Origin: Pyronema omphalodes
Taxonomy: Eukaryota; Ascomycota; Pezizomycetes; Pezizales; Pyronemataceae
Assembly (NCBI GenBank): GCA_024516155.1
Contig: JAJJXM010000011.1
Location: forward strand, 777,501 to 841,500
Direction: 5' to 3'
DNA length: 64,000 bases
In this document: piece after piece, positions 38,026-50,532 of the stretch
Numbering within the stretch: position 1 is the first letter of the stretch
Layout: each line of letters opens with the position of its first letter
Notes under the pieces: model-generated
Told to the model about the DNA's origin: nothing
The model's input: only the letters and a program-made list of their open reading frames with translations
Database searches by the model: none
Translations under genes and position numbers: made by a program

Positions 38026-39716
38026 GCTTCCCCTAAACCCATTTCCAGCAGCTGTATGCAGTGCCGTCATCATTTATTACTGCACCGAGATATTTATGTC
38101 CATTTCATAGCTAAGGAGAAGAAAGACTACAGACTGAAGGTCGATTGGTAGGTGATATATAATGTCTCGAGACCTTCTTAGAAGGTGTTAGGATTAGTAG
38201 CAGAAGAGAAAATATAATCAAGGGTAATGAATAGGATGCATAGATTGAATATAAGCCGTGAGAAGACGTGGTTATTAGTAGTGTAATTGTTTTCGCAGAA
38301 CTTGTATTTTGTGTGATTATCACGAATGCATTTTTGTATTTTCGCGTCATTTCACTCAAATCGTTGTTGTATTCAGTCGGATTTAAACGACATTTCCACT
38401 ACGATTTTGTCAAAGTATTTTTAGGACACTAATGCAGTATCTACAAGATGGTATGGTTTATAATGAACTACAGGTATTAAGATAGCATGCTTGGAAGATG
38501 GTTTAAATTTGCGGATTATGTTGTTTACACCAAAGGTCTCCACTTTCACTGTATACTCAATATCAAATTGCGCACTCCGTAGTGTCAAATTCCAAACCTT
38601 CATCTAAAACATGGCAGTACAATTTTATATCCTCAGTTGAACCCCATTCTTGCTAACGTGTTGTAGAAGTTGCTTGGATAGCCCTGTCATAATGCGGATG
38701 GATGCAGGACGCAGCTAGAGTCCTTCATGTATATTGTTCTTGCTCTCAGTCAGCTGGTTGGTTCTCTATCGGTCAGATAACAGTAACTTTCTCCATCTCC
38801 ATCTCCATGTCCATTCTTGTTCATATCATTTCGTGAATGAGCATTATTGAGAAATGGATACATGCCTGGATACATTACCCGATTCTTTCACAGAAACTTG
38901 ATCAATCTGTGAATATTACATAGTAAATTTTGGCAGTTTAGATGATATTAGATGCAAGAGAGTTTGTGGCTAGAACATGAACCTTCGAGGGGTATCGGAT
39001 GGAACTAACTCTCATTTGATGACTGTATGGGCCCACAACCCGTTACTCTACGACTACTATACCGAATACTGGCTTGAAATCTTAGAACAGATGGAATTAC
39101 AATTGTTTATTTTCTTATTGTTTGGATATTATTATAGTTTGAGAACATTACAGTCGATAGGATGAAGCCGGAGGAAATATTCATGATTTAAAATATTTTG
39201 TTGACCATTGCTAGAGGTTTTACGGTTAAGAAAAGTTGACAACAGATTCAGTTGAGTACCGCTTCTGCTCTCACTAGCCAGCATTTGAGGATATATAACG
39301 GGGTGCCTGAAATATCCCAAACCTAGGTTGTGAACAGCCCTTTTGAAGCCGGTCTTAGGGGTCAGCGTCGACTTATACCTAGTATCCAAAGTTCATTGCG
39401 AGACAACTGCTTCTTCTTCTACAGACCTCAACAAACTGACATTATACCAGAATACCGACCGAAGAAGGAACAACCATCCTCGAGTTAGCCATTCAGAACA
39501 GAAAACGCGTAACGCCGAAATATCACAGTCCACAGCTCAACAATTAACCGACCTAGGAAAAATGGAGAAAGTACTTCTGCGTATGAAGAAGCTGAGTTTA
39601 GAGGATGTACTTCCGAAATCTCCGCCACTTCCAACCCATCATCTTTTCTTTTTGACTGCGAACATGATAATCTCGACGAAATACGTGGGCGAAATGTGGT
39701 AAGATTCGTCCATCGG
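38026..39716. other. Intergenic, 1.7 kb
   Basis: No convincing gene is visible. The last ~200 bases (from 39513) are open in the frame of the following gene and may contain an upstream exon of it. The rest is AT-rich without structure I can name. Confidence 0.4.
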
Positions 39717-42700
39717 ATGAAATATGGTGTGACGAGAAATGTTACTGACTGCACTCATTGTGTACTTAGTCGTGCTATGATAATTCATCGCCATTCGGAC
39801 CCCTCTACAGGTAAAACACCAGAAGAATTGTTAGGGTATGTATCACATCATTCTTGCATTCGATTAGAGGTCTATGAATCTGCATACTTATCAAAGCAAA
39901 TTTTACAGAGGAGAAGATGAGATGCCACAGCCTGTTTGGAATGCCGTTCTTAAGGCATTGGGAGTTAACACAGAGGAGGAGGAGCAACGTGGTGAGTCCC
40001 CTTCCATATTAGTTCGCATAACGCATCAGATTTAACCTGCTTTCTAGATGTATTCTGTGAAGCTCTGTAAGTTACCATGAAGGACATTAATATTTGAAGC
40101 TCGCAACTGAATATTTAACCCTAGGATCTACCTGGAGAAGCTTAACTACGAACCTAACTGTGGTATCGGCCCTAATGAATTCGTACGCCGGTGTTATTAC
40201 ATTGCTGCATTCCAGGTACTCCGGGAGATTCATAGAAATTTCCCCAGTTGGAATTCATTTCCATTCGACTACATTGAGGGAGCCCAAAACCCCAAGAAAG
40301 ATCCAGTACCAATTTTCAACGGTACTCCGACGTTCAAGCTCCCGCCCAGATGGCCACCTTTTGATGAATCTAAGCGACGTGGACTTGGAATTCTCCTTGA
40401 GGAAATCCGAGAACGTGAGGGTGCGCACACGCAAGTCCTAGCTAGTGAAGTCCTCCGATTACTCCTCGACAAGCAGTGCGTTTTCAAGAGTTGGCCCTGT
40501 CGATTGTTTTTCTGAGGCTGATAGGCGTTGTAGGTTACATCCAGCTGAGGCAATGCGTACGTTTCTAGCTCTTCTTTCCAATTCTCCAAAGCAGCTTTGG
40601 GAGATTTGCCGACTTGCCCCAGAAGGCTACCTCATGCACCTCATAGTAACAGAGGATCTGCTTTGCAAAATTGCTGCACTTATTACTCCTGGATTTGTTA
40701 CCTACTATATGAACTCCGGTGCGGAGTCCATGATGAGGGCCGTCTATTTTGCACGGTACCGAAGGCCCAAAACGACGCCTCTAGATGTTTATTATCACCT
40801 TCTGGCGGCAGAGGGGCCGCTCTATTGTTTCTCCGGTGCCAAGGCTATTGTTATGACTTGTGAAGGTGCAGTACATGTCCGAATTGGCCGCAACATTTAC
40901 GATGCCACAATCTTCGATCTTCCACCCGGTTGGTATCCAGCCTTTTTAACGGAATTCTCAAACCAATATCACGTGCCTTCGAATATTCCGGTTAGCCCTG
41001 ACGGCGGATACTTCTTCACTTACTTGATATGGAAAATCAAGCTGTCACATCCTGTATCAGATATTGAAGTCCGCTTATTCGAAGCTTGGTGGGCAGAACA
41101 AAATCCAGAGGAACATTTCAAGATTGTTGAAGAGCTGAAAGAGTTTGGAAAAAAAGTCCCAGCTCGCTGCATCAAGTTTATGGAATCCAGTCTTCGAGAG
41201 AAGTCATATATCACCCGTTACTGTCTTCGTAAGCTTCCTATGCAGGTCATCAACGATTTCATTGCGAACGATATCTTTTGTCGAGAATGGGCCGAACAAC
41301 TTGGAATCTTTCCAGATGAATTCCGAGGACCTCATTTCGGAGACCAGCTTATGCCTCGTCATGAATTTGATTGCGAAAGATGGGAGGCGGAGGCGGCTAG
41401 ACTTCCTGAATCTGTGAGTTGTGAATTTCCATACAATGTTTTCAGTTATTTTTACTAACGCAAACTTCATCACACAGTTCCCAATCACCCCATTGCCGTG
41501 CGAAAAGGATTTCTATACCCGCCCGCGGCCGTCTTCAATACCACGAGCCACAGGACCCCAGCCGGTGCAGTCCAAGCAGTCTAAGCAGCCCAAGCAGACT
41601 ACGAAAGAAAACACAGTCGATCCATACCAAGTGACGGCCTCCAACCTCGATATCCGCAATCATCTCGCAGCAATAACCGGCATAACAGATTTCTCACAAC
41701 TTCAGATGGTTCACGATCCCAGAATAAATGGCTACTGGGTAGCATCCCGAGCCGAGTGGGACAAACTCCAAGAATTAGAGGACAAGAAGAAAAAGAAGAA
41801 AGCAGTCCCTTCTAAGGCTTCCAATGTCTTTACAGTCCCCAAAACTCCAACTACTCCTACAACTCCTGTTACCCCTACTACCCCCGGATTAAGTGGATTA
41901 ACTGCGAATCAGAAAAAGAAGGCTCAAAAGAAAGCCTCAGCTGCTAAGAAAAAAGCGGCGGCTCAGGAGGCCGTTGGAAAAGAGGCTGCTACTTCTACTG
42001 CCAATCCTGTTGAGCCCACAAAGCCGTCCCAGGTCTCCACAAAGCCCTCTGAAAACCCAACTGAAAAGCCTGTCAAGAAGCCCATCGAGGAACCCACCAA
42101 GCCATGCGAGACCGAAGATGATCCAAAATCCCCCCTACGATATCTCTGTCCCCCCGAGGGTCCCTTCGCCGCAATTCTCAGCCCCGATCCCAATCTATGG
42201 TATTCCTTCCCGACGCCATCCGAAATGGAAGCCCCATACAACGAACTCACAGAACTTCTTTCCTATATAAAATCCGAAGCCCCGGATGTTTTAACCCTCG
42301 AACAATCCCTCGCACGTATCGCCAAGTATAACGACATCGATATCATCAACACCGGTAGCAACATGCCGGCTTATGACCCCTCTAACGATCCCGAAAATAT
42401 GGAGGAGCTGAACCCTACGGAGATTGATGTTAGTACGAAGAATCATGAGGAGTTTTATAAGAAGTTGAAGTTGGAGGGTAGGTTGGATAATGATGGGACT
42501 TGGAATGCGGAGGCGGGGGCGAAAATTGATAGGATTGTGGCGGCGAGACGTGCTGGTGAGTATTGTGTTTTTCCCCTGTAGAGGAGTTTTGGAGAGTGAT
42601 AAGTGTTGACTGGTGATATAGGTGTCCCGGAGAAAAACCCGAAATTTTTGGGGATTCCAAAAGATCAGGTCCCGGTTATGGACTCGTATGGAATGTATGG

Positions 42701-43358
42701 GATCTGTCCCAAGACTCAGCAGGAATATGTTTCCTCGGGAGAATGGACCATCAGTGAGGCGGCAGAGATATACAAGTCTATGCTTGAAGATAAAGGTGTT
42801 TCCATTAAGGAAGAGCCGAAAAAAGAAAGTTGGATTCTGATCAAGAGTAAGGTTGAGGAAAAGACGTAAGTACTGCCATTAAACTGCCTTGGAATTAAAG
42901 CAGCTCGTAGGTCGGAGGAAGTGAAAGATGTATTGTGCTAATATTTATACAGGAAGTCGATTAAAGATAGAGTTCTAGCCTTATCCAAAGAATTCAGCAA
43001 GAACTTGTTGATTCCCGAACCTGCTGCGGCCACAGAAGCCACAGAGGCACAGAATAAAAACGGCGACAACAATAATGAAGTTAACGAAAATACCGAGGAT
43101 CTCGGAGATTTTACTCCCTATGCCGGTTTTGATGATGACACATGTTACGCAGGCTCAGTTGAGGATGGCAATATTAACTCTGATAATGCCGGTTCTACTG
43201 GTTCAACTGGTTCAACTGGTTCCACTGATAATGCTCATTCTGGAATCAATACCACTGCCGAGGACATTGTGGATGCCGCAAATTCTCATACAGCTTATCC
43301 AGAGTCTGATGCTGATTCTTTGGAGGTTGTACCGGATATGGAGGAATACCAGTTGTAG
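39717..43358 (+). CDS. Large unidentified multi-exon protein
   Basis: Eight exons are inferred: 39717-39835, 39909-39991, 40048-40066, 40125-40475, 40534-41413, 41478-42555, 42622-42865 and 42953-43358. They keep phase throughout and give about 1059 residues. The third exon is only 19 bases. The first ~550 residues look globular, with many aromatic and Cys residues (RRCYYIAAFQVLREI, PPRWPPFDESKRRGL, DLPPGWYPAFLTEF, EAWWAEQNPEEHF). Residues ~620-760 are Lys/Ala/Thr/Pro-rich and low complexity. A second folded-looking block follows (EGPFAAILSPDPNLWYSF), and the C-terminus is acidic with a short Gly-Ser-Thr repeat. No known domain, signal peptide or membrane segment is recognised. ATG 39717 is the first Met in frame, but the frame is open from 39513 with protein-like sequence, so the true start may lie upstream. 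Confidence 0.65.
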
Positions 43359-44537
43359 TCTGATGATAATATTTTTATTGCTGTGTCGGAGGGGGGAAAT
43401 AGGAAGAATGCACAGAATAAGGTATGTCATATCGGGGTTATGAACTCGGATAGGAAAAGGAGGAAGAAGATGGGATTATTGTATTTGTGATTTGGGCTAA
43501 CTTGTGAGTAGTGATTGTATTTGTAACGGTATGGAAGACGGATAGAGAGGTGGGGGGGGTAGTTTGGGGGGATACTGGAGCGGGGAACGAAAGGGGGGAT
43601 ATACCAAGACAGAGTAAGGAAGGGAGCATACGCAGAAAAGCATACATAGCAATAATATGCAAGAAATCATACGGAGGGAAAACATATGGGAAAGACCACA
43701 ACAGAAAACGCACAAAGTAAAAAAAAAAACAAAAAGACCACCTTACTTCAAAAAACAAACATCAGACAAATACCCAACAATAGCAATATCATAGCTTTTA
43801 TCTTTTAGCTTAGGATAATATAATATAATATTTAATTTCAAAAGTTCTTTTTTTTCTCCCCCATTACTTATAAAAGGTGTAATAATTACAACGCAACAAG
43901 CAGTCCATGAGTCATACATACATACATATATAAATCTCAAGGGATCAAGCGACTTATTCAGTATTCACACCAGCCCTCTTCTGTGCAAACTGCAGAAGAC
44001 CTATGTAATGCCACCAAGACGTTTTCATATCATTGACCCCCGGCAGATGTCACGGCAGTTATGGATAATAAATAGGTGGGCTTTCCTTTAATAGATATGT
44101 ATGTATGTATGTAGTTACAGTAGGTTAAGGTTTAAGGTTTAAGGTTTAGACTATGCTGTCATCATCTTCTAGCGTGGGAGATTTTTTGTCTCCTTACATA
44201 ATAAGCTAAGACTAGGGATTATATGTACGATACTACTTATTCACTGTATCCAGTATCCTCACGCGTGCTGCGGATAAACAATGCTTTTTATTTCAATGCG
44301 ATTCAATCATAATAAACGTCTAATTTTATGTATGTAGCACTCCAGGTGTTCTATTACTACTCTTTATTTTTCCCTTGCACTCAATTGTTTTTTTCCCAAT
44401 AACCAATACCCAATAATCAACAATCAATACCCAACAATCAACAATCAACAAATCAACAAATCAATTAATCCATTAATCATCAAACTATTCATCACCTAAG
44501 TACACGAGGTAGCGTTAACATTCAATTTCATAACACA
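43359..44537. other. Intergenic between convergent genes
   Basis: This stretch contains A- and T-rich tracts, a short ATGT repeat near 44096-44112 and CAATCAA-type simple repeats at 44405-44465. No gene is visible. Confidence 0.4.
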
Positions 44538-45950
44538 TTACAAAAGCCAACCCAAAACAACGGTAGCAAAAACAACGGGCATAAAAGCAGTGATCGTACC
44601 AGCAGCATTAGCGGGGTTCTTGTTATCGGGGCTGTTGTGGTTGTTGCTGAAGTTTCCAGTTCCGTTGGAACCGTGCTTTCCATGGTTTTCATGGGAAGGT
44701 CCGCTCTCCTCAACCAATACAGGGGGGTTTGCGCCGGAGGGAACTTCGACGGTGTTTTCGTAGTAGGTCATTCCTCCGTCCTTGAACTCCTCCTGGATGC
44801 TTCTGAGAACCTCACGGTCGTTGATGACGAGAGAAACGTTAGGAGCAGGGTGAGGAGCCCAGGTCTTATGGTTCCAGGGGCCAGGGTAGGAAAGGTTCAG
44901 GTAGGTGTTGTGGAGCTCGGGGTTGATACGGACTTCGTCTCCGGTTTTCTTGGCGACGATGGAGAAAACATTGGCTCCGACATCCCAACGTCCGAGAGTT
45001 GGAAGTCCCCAGTTAGCACAGACGGTGGAGATCTCGGAGTAGTGGTTGTAGTAGTTGTCGTCGGTGGTTCCGTGAAGGGACTTGTCGACGGCTCCTCCAA
45101 GAAGAATGGAGAAAACACGGTTCTGAGAGGCGTAGGTGTGGTTCTCGTCAAAGGTGACCAAGATAAGGGTGTCCTTGGCGTACGTCAGCGACGATTATAA
45201 AATAAATCTTGAAAGTGCATAAAACTTGCCTTCATGAAGTAGGAGTTGCTCAAGAGGGGAGTAAGGAAGTCGCGGGTCCACTTTCCAGCAACGGTGACGG
45301 AAGAGTCGTGACCGTCAGAGGTCATGTTGGGGGTGATAAACATCCACTGGGGAAGCTTCTCGTTCTTGACATCCTCCCAAAAGACGGTGGTGTTCTTGAT
45401 GAGTCCGAGACGCTCCTTGTTGGTGGAAACGGAGTCAAAGATGACCAAAGGGTTGTGCTTGCGAACGTACATGTTCGCCTTGGTCTGAGGGTTGACCCAC
45501 TCAAAGGGAGTGTATCCAGTGTAGGGCATGTCCTCCTGGTACTCTCCCCAAGAGATCTTTCCGGCATCAAGAACATCGGCAATGGTGGAGATGTTCTTGG
45601 AGATCTCAAGGTAGTCATCGTGGTTGATACCGAAGTAGTCTCCAGCAACAGCAGCGACGTAGTTACCCATGGAAGGGTGGGTAACTCCAAAGTAGTTGGA
45701 GAGGGTAATACCCTGAGTGGCCAGCCATTTAAGGTTTGCTGATTCGTTTGTTAGCTATATTGTTTAAATTCCAGAACTCGGAAAACTAACGGTCTCCAGC
45801 GGCCTTGTCGTAGTCGGTGTTCTCGAGCCAGATGGTAACGAAACGGTTGAACTGCTTTCCCTTGACGTGAGTGACGGGAGAGCGAGTAGGAACCTCCTGC
45901 GCAGTGGCAAGGGCGAGCAAGCAAAGACCGAAGACGGAGAAGTACTGCAT
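44538..45950 (-). CDS. Secreted acid phosphatase, phosphoesterase family, GPI-type
   Basis: Exons 45791-45950, 45230-45738 and 44538-45173 join to give 434 residues. Residues 1-18 are a signal peptide (ALATAQ). Family landmarks follow: VTIWLENTDYD, WLATQGITLSNYFGVTHPS, TPNMTSDGHDSS and LILVTFDENHTY, which carry the metal and phosphate ligands of the PHOA-type (phosphoesterase, PF04185-like) acid phosphatases. Several N-glycosylation sequons are present. The C-terminal ~60 residues are Asn/Ser/Gly-rich and end in a hydrophobic segment (MPVVFATVVLGWLL), the usual layout of a GPI-anchor signal. The product should release phosphate from organic phosphates at the cell surface. The second intron (45174-45229) has a GC donor (AAG|GCAAGT) and an AAG acceptor. 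A CACGTG element upstream suggests induction by phosphate starvation. Confidence 0.92.
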
Positions 45951-46004
45951 GACTGCTGATGCTGGTGTATCTGAAGATCAACAGCTGGGAAGGGACACAG
46001 CTTG

Positions 46005-46010
46005 TATATA
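46005..46010 (-). promoter_or_regulatory. Possible TATA box of the acid phosphatase gene
   Basis: TATATA lies within GCATATATAC on the gene strand, about 55-60 bases upstream of the start codon. Position and sequence fit a TATA element; there is no transcript evidence. Confidence 0.4.
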
Positions 46011-46121
46011 TGCTGTTCGGTAGAGCAGCGGATCCAACAACCGATGGTGGATCATGTCAGGCAGTCAGGTTTCTTTCCGCCAAACATGGGAATACTTAGA
46101 ATGTAGGTCCAGTAGCGGTCG

Positions 46122-46127
46122 CACGTG
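46122..46127. promoter_or_regulatory. CACGTG element, PHO4/NUC-1-type
   Basis: A palindromic CACGTG, with flanks CGCACGTGGTGG, lies about 172 bases upstream of the acid phosphatase ATG. Pho4 in yeast and NUC-1 in Neurospora bind CACGTG in promoters of phosphate-repressed genes. The match in this context is suggestive. By chance a six-base site occurs about once per 4 kb. Confidence 0.45.
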
Positions 46128-46272
46128 GTGGTGAGGCCTTGTTGGAAGAGCGAGCGGATAAGCGGCTAAAGCTGACTGCGACATTCTGCGGTGGGCGGCG
46201 AGCGCGAAGTTTACGTATATCCTGAAGAAGTATTCTCGATACGGCTACGAGCGAAAAGTGTGGAGGCGAGGA

Positions 46273-46383
46273 GGGGGGGGGGGGGGGGGGGTGGGGAGAG
46301 GCAAGGGTTGTGCGGGAGATGGTGGGTTGTGCGGGAGATGGTGGGTTGTGCGGGAGATGGTGGGTTGTGCGGGAGATGGTGGG
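46273..46383. repeat. G-run plus four perfect 19-base tandem copies
   Basis: A run of 19 G (46273-46291) is followed by four identical 19-base units (TTGTGCGGGAGATGGTGGG) at 46308-46326, 46327-46345, 46346-46364 and 46365-46383. Every unit carries GGG-type clusters, so the strand could form G-quadruplexes. Confidence 0.9.
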
Positions 46384-46481
46384 ACAGACGGTGATGGGTG
46401 TGATATGTATGGTGACCATACAAAACCGGCGCGGCGAGGACAGCTGCCTCTTCAGGAACAGTTTGGTATTCCAGTGGAAAA

Positions 46482-46531
46482 GAAACAGAAAAGGTACAGA
46501 AAAAAAGAAACAGAAAAGGTACAGAAAAAAG
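46482..46531. repeat. Two tandem 25-base copies
   Basis: Two copies of a 25-base A-rich unit beginning GAAACAGAAAAGGTACAG lie back to back at 46482-46506 and 46507-46531. They are probably a replication-slippage product. Confidence 0.8.
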
Positions 46532-48514
46532 AATGCATAAACTACGATAGGTCGAAATTGAAGATGACGGGGCTCATTGGCGAAACGCCCAGCAAAGCTT
46601 GTTTGTGCTCAGGTACGATGCAACCTGAAACCGATCGCGTGCACAGAAGCCCGCTCCTGCGCATGAAAGCTTGTATGAGACGACAAAAGAAAGCATAGGG
46701 TCAGTAATTGAATTGTGACTTATTGAATCGTGACTTTAGCAATACATAGCTGACCAATTGAATATATTGAATTAATATCTTTTAATTCATCAGCGTCAAT
46801 ACACCGACAGGCATATCCATCGCAGCTGGTGGAGGCAAAATTTACAATTATGTAGCAAGGAACAACGGCTGAACGGGACATCGTCACCGACATCGCTCAA
46901 AACTACACCAAATGTGACCAGCAGTAGGCACGCGGTGGATTGCGGCGTAAAGATAGCGACATGTGGAGAATAATCAGTGGGGATATAATTATCCGGAGCG
47001 CGCGATGATGCTGCAAAAGGCACCTTAGGATTTAACTGCCGAGTTCCGATGGCCGCCCTCGAGTGAGATACCGTGCTTCAGTATCACGTTTGATCTTCCC
47101 GGATCCACAACTGTCAGGCACTCACATCCAATAGAAGTCCCACAAGGTCTTCCAGAAATACAAGCTCGCTTCCAGTGTTACGGTGGACCCGGGAAAAGCA
47201 ATTCTCCAGTTTCAGAGCTTCGGGGGTATCATGGTATGATGGATCACAGCCCCTGATGTAAGTTTTTCAGTTCTGCTGCAGGAACGGCTCATCAGTAATG
47301 CTTAGCAGTAAGCGTCATAGCTATCCATTCCAATTAATATGTTAGATAATATACGGCTGCTCTTGTCCCATAATACTCTCATGGGTCTCTTCTCCTATTC
47401 ATGCCTTTCATCTATATTCGGCCGTCAGAGCTTTGATTTCAATTAATGACGCGCGTCTACAACACTGAATTCAATTTCTTCAGCCACGTCTTTCACACTT
47501 CAGCCCAGAAAAGAACATGTCCAATGGCTGTGCGTCTATTGGCAGAAAATCATTCGTTTGAAATGGAAATCCTCTCGCGAAAAATCCAGTAAGGACAAGC
47601 GGTTTGTAAGTGGTGCCTGATATGGGTCTCATCATTGCCGGAGAGCTCCCCGATTCAGTATGTTAAATGATTAATCATCCAACATCTCGCAGCATTCCGC
47701 CGCTGTAGGATACTTGCACAGAAAAAGCTTCTTCCGTAGCCGGAGGTAAACCTTGAGGATGTACATGATTTAAAAACTAATTGCCATTAGCAAACCACGA
47801 AGTTCTTTTAGGTTTGAGGTTTGAATTGATCAGCTTCTAGGGCTGCTTTAGACATGCTTTTGAGTTCCTCGGGAACGCCGCTGTTGAAGAATTCCCGTTC
47901 GATCCGACCGTAGTATGGTTTTTAGACTTTGGTAGCTATCCGGAATATGAACATCTCACCGACGCCAGTTTCATTGCTATCAGCGGAACTCCGAAAGGCT
48001 TTTACCACTTCTTGCGACCGAGTTCGTGATTACTGCTTTCCAGCAAAGACCTCTTGTTTTTAAACCAACAAGTGAGTCTTCTCCAAACAATTCACTCTCG
48101 TCGGTTGTTATAAAAATCCGGACGCGCGGCATAGTTACTTTTGACGGTTTGATGGAACTTGACCAATGAGCTTGTTGGCGACGCCACTTATGATCACCCG
48201 GGGGGGGCGTGACAAGCTTTTTGTAAGCTAGGATAGCTATAGTTAGAGCAGAGTGAGGGGATCGCGTCGCGCAAGGCACGGAGTCTAGGAAGACATCCCC
48301 ACCAGCGCTCAGCATGTAGCGATCCCTCACGTCTTTAGAGAGCTGCTAGATGACCTCTATGTATCCATGTCTCCCTGTCTCCCTGTCACACCCGTAGAAA
48401 TACCGCACCGTCCTATTTTCCGTCAGTCATGATCGCATCATCAAGCTCTACCATATCGAACGCTACGAAGCCACTCTGGATACTCTCTGACCTCAGCCCA
48501 TGTAGCTGACAGCC

Positions 48515-50532
48515 ATGATTCCGCGACTCCCTTCCCCAAGTCGCTCCCAAATCATCACTCTTGTCATCGCGACCTTTTTGGCGTTCCTGTTTACGCTACA
48601 TATTTATTCCAGCGACCACAGGGTCCTGAGAATACCTCTCCGGATTTCACATGATAGGAAAGGTGGCGATCCTTGGAGACGTGATACCGGAGAATATATT
48701 CTTGACCCGGCATGGGATGTCGACGCTCCTCCACGGGAACGGTATTACAATTGGACCTTAACTGAAATCGAAGGCAACCCAGATGGTGCGTAGAACCTGA
48801 AGCAAGCCCAATAACCTCATACCTGGTGAGCTATGTACTGAATCTCCCCTCAGGCGTCTGGCGCACCCTCCTTGCAATCAATGGCCAATTCCCAGGCCCC
48901 ATGGTGGAGGTCAACGAAGACGACACCATAGTCATCGACGTTCACAACCACATGAGCAATAGCACCTCGATCCACTGGCACGGCTTCCACCAAAATGGTA
49001 CAAACTGGATGGACGGCACAGTCGGGGTAACAAACTGTGCTATTCCTCCTGGGCACAGCTTCCAATACAAATTCAAAGCCGAAGGGCTCAGAGGAACGTA
49101 CTGGTATCATGCACATTATACTACGCAGCGTGTCGACGGTCTCTTTGGACCGCTGGTTATCCATTCTCCAAAGGAGATTGTGGATGCGGAATACGATACA
49201 GACAGAGTAGTCATGGTTCAAGATTATTATCATGACCTCTCAACCAGTCTCCTTCCCACATACCTCGCACCCGATAACGAAAACGCCGAACCTGTTCCCA
49301 ACGGCGCTCTAATTAATGGGCGGGGCTCAATCGACTGCTCCAAAGTGCCCACCAGCTACCGCTGTACCAAACCCAAAGACGGTCTCGAAGTGCTCAATCT
49401 TCCTTTGGACCAATCGCATCGAGTACGTTTCATCAACGTCGGTGCCTTTGCCGAATTCGATATCGAGCTAGACCAGCACGCTGTTAGTCTCATCGAAATT
49501 GACGGCAGTGCAGTAAAAGCACACTTCTTCAACCGTTTCCGTATCAACGTCGCCCAGCGTTACTCGGTAATTATGACGGCACAGCAAACGGATGCAGCTT
49601 CTTCAAGCTTCTGGTTGAGAGCAAGAATGGGCGAACATTGTTTTGTGGAAATCCCGGAGAATTTAAACCCGGAGGTGAAGGCAATTGTACAGTTCATTAG
49701 ACCACCGGCGCCAGCTTGGCCGAGGATCCCGCAGACACAGGGCTGGTCAGAGATGAGGGAGATGATTTGTCGGGATATGAACCTTACAGAAGTCAGGCCG
49801 ATGAGAACAGGGGGGCCTGAAAAGGCGGATATTTTAATCCCATTACGTTCCAACTTTGAGATAGGAGCTTACAAGCTTTCTCGTGGTTTCTTCAATACCA
49901 CCACATGGAAGCCTGCCTCTACACCAACCCTGTTAAGCGCAATCGAGGGTGTGAAAACCCAGAATGCAAGCTTCATGACCAAAGATATTGTTCTAAGTAA
50001 AGCCTACGACCTTAAACGCCAATTAGTAGTCAATATCCCCCATGGGAAAGTGGTGGATTTGTTAATCTCTAACTTTGACGACGGAAACCATCCTTTCCAT
50101 TTACATGGACATAAATTCTGGGTATTGGCACAGGGACATGGCTATTACGATATGGATAACTACAATAATGTAACGGTAAAGGAAAGTATCTATAGGGATA
50201 CTGTATCCATTGAGGCTTTTGGATGGGTCTTGATTAGGTTTAGAGCTGATAATCCCGGGATGTGGGCTTTTCATTGTAAGTCGACCCTATTATCGTCCTT
50301 GCCTCTGATGCAATGCTTTGTTTTGCTTTAAGAGTGGTATGGGAATTTCGATACTGATAATCATGGAATAGGTCACCTGGCATGGCATTCAGAGGCAGGG
50401 ATGTTGATGCAGTTTTTGGTTGCAAGTGATAAAGTCGGAACATGGACGGTTCCCGAGGAGGTTAAACAGATGTGTGAGAAAAAGGAATTACAAAGGGGAG
50501 GGCCGATACCAGATGAGGATTTTTACTGGTAG
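48515..50532 (+). CDS. Membrane-anchored multicopper oxidase (laccase/ferroxidase-like)
   Basis: Exons 48515-48785, 48854-50275 and 50372-50532 join in phase 1 to give 617 residues. All copper-ligand motifs are present: HWHG (H131, H133), YWYHAHY (H176, H178), HPFHLHGH (H503-H510) and HCHLAWH (H564-H570). The third intron boundary falls inside the last motif, which supports the splice. Residues ~12-30 are a hydrophobic segment after a short basic N-terminus, with no obvious cleavage site, so a type II signal anchor is likely. There is no C-terminal membrane segment of the Fet3 kind. Many sequons suggest an extracytoplasmic location. Copper sites would couple substrate oxidation (phenols or Fe2+) to oxygen reduction. 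The sequence does not decide between laccase and ferroxidase, and no iron permease gene is adjacent. Confidence 0.92.

Larger units (their letters stand above)
45951..48514. other. Intergenic, 2.6 kb
   Basis: This divergent region lies between the acid phosphatase and multicopper oxidase genes. Apart from the elements and repeats listed separately I see no gene. Confidence 0.4.

Noticed and set aside
40476..40533. Apparent frame break in the large unidentified gene
   Set aside because: A 58-base intron with GTGCGT donor and TAG acceptor restores the frame exactly.
44637..45742. Long plus-strand frames over the acid phosphatase
   Set aside because: They are antisense shadows of a well-supported conserved gene with high GC third positions.
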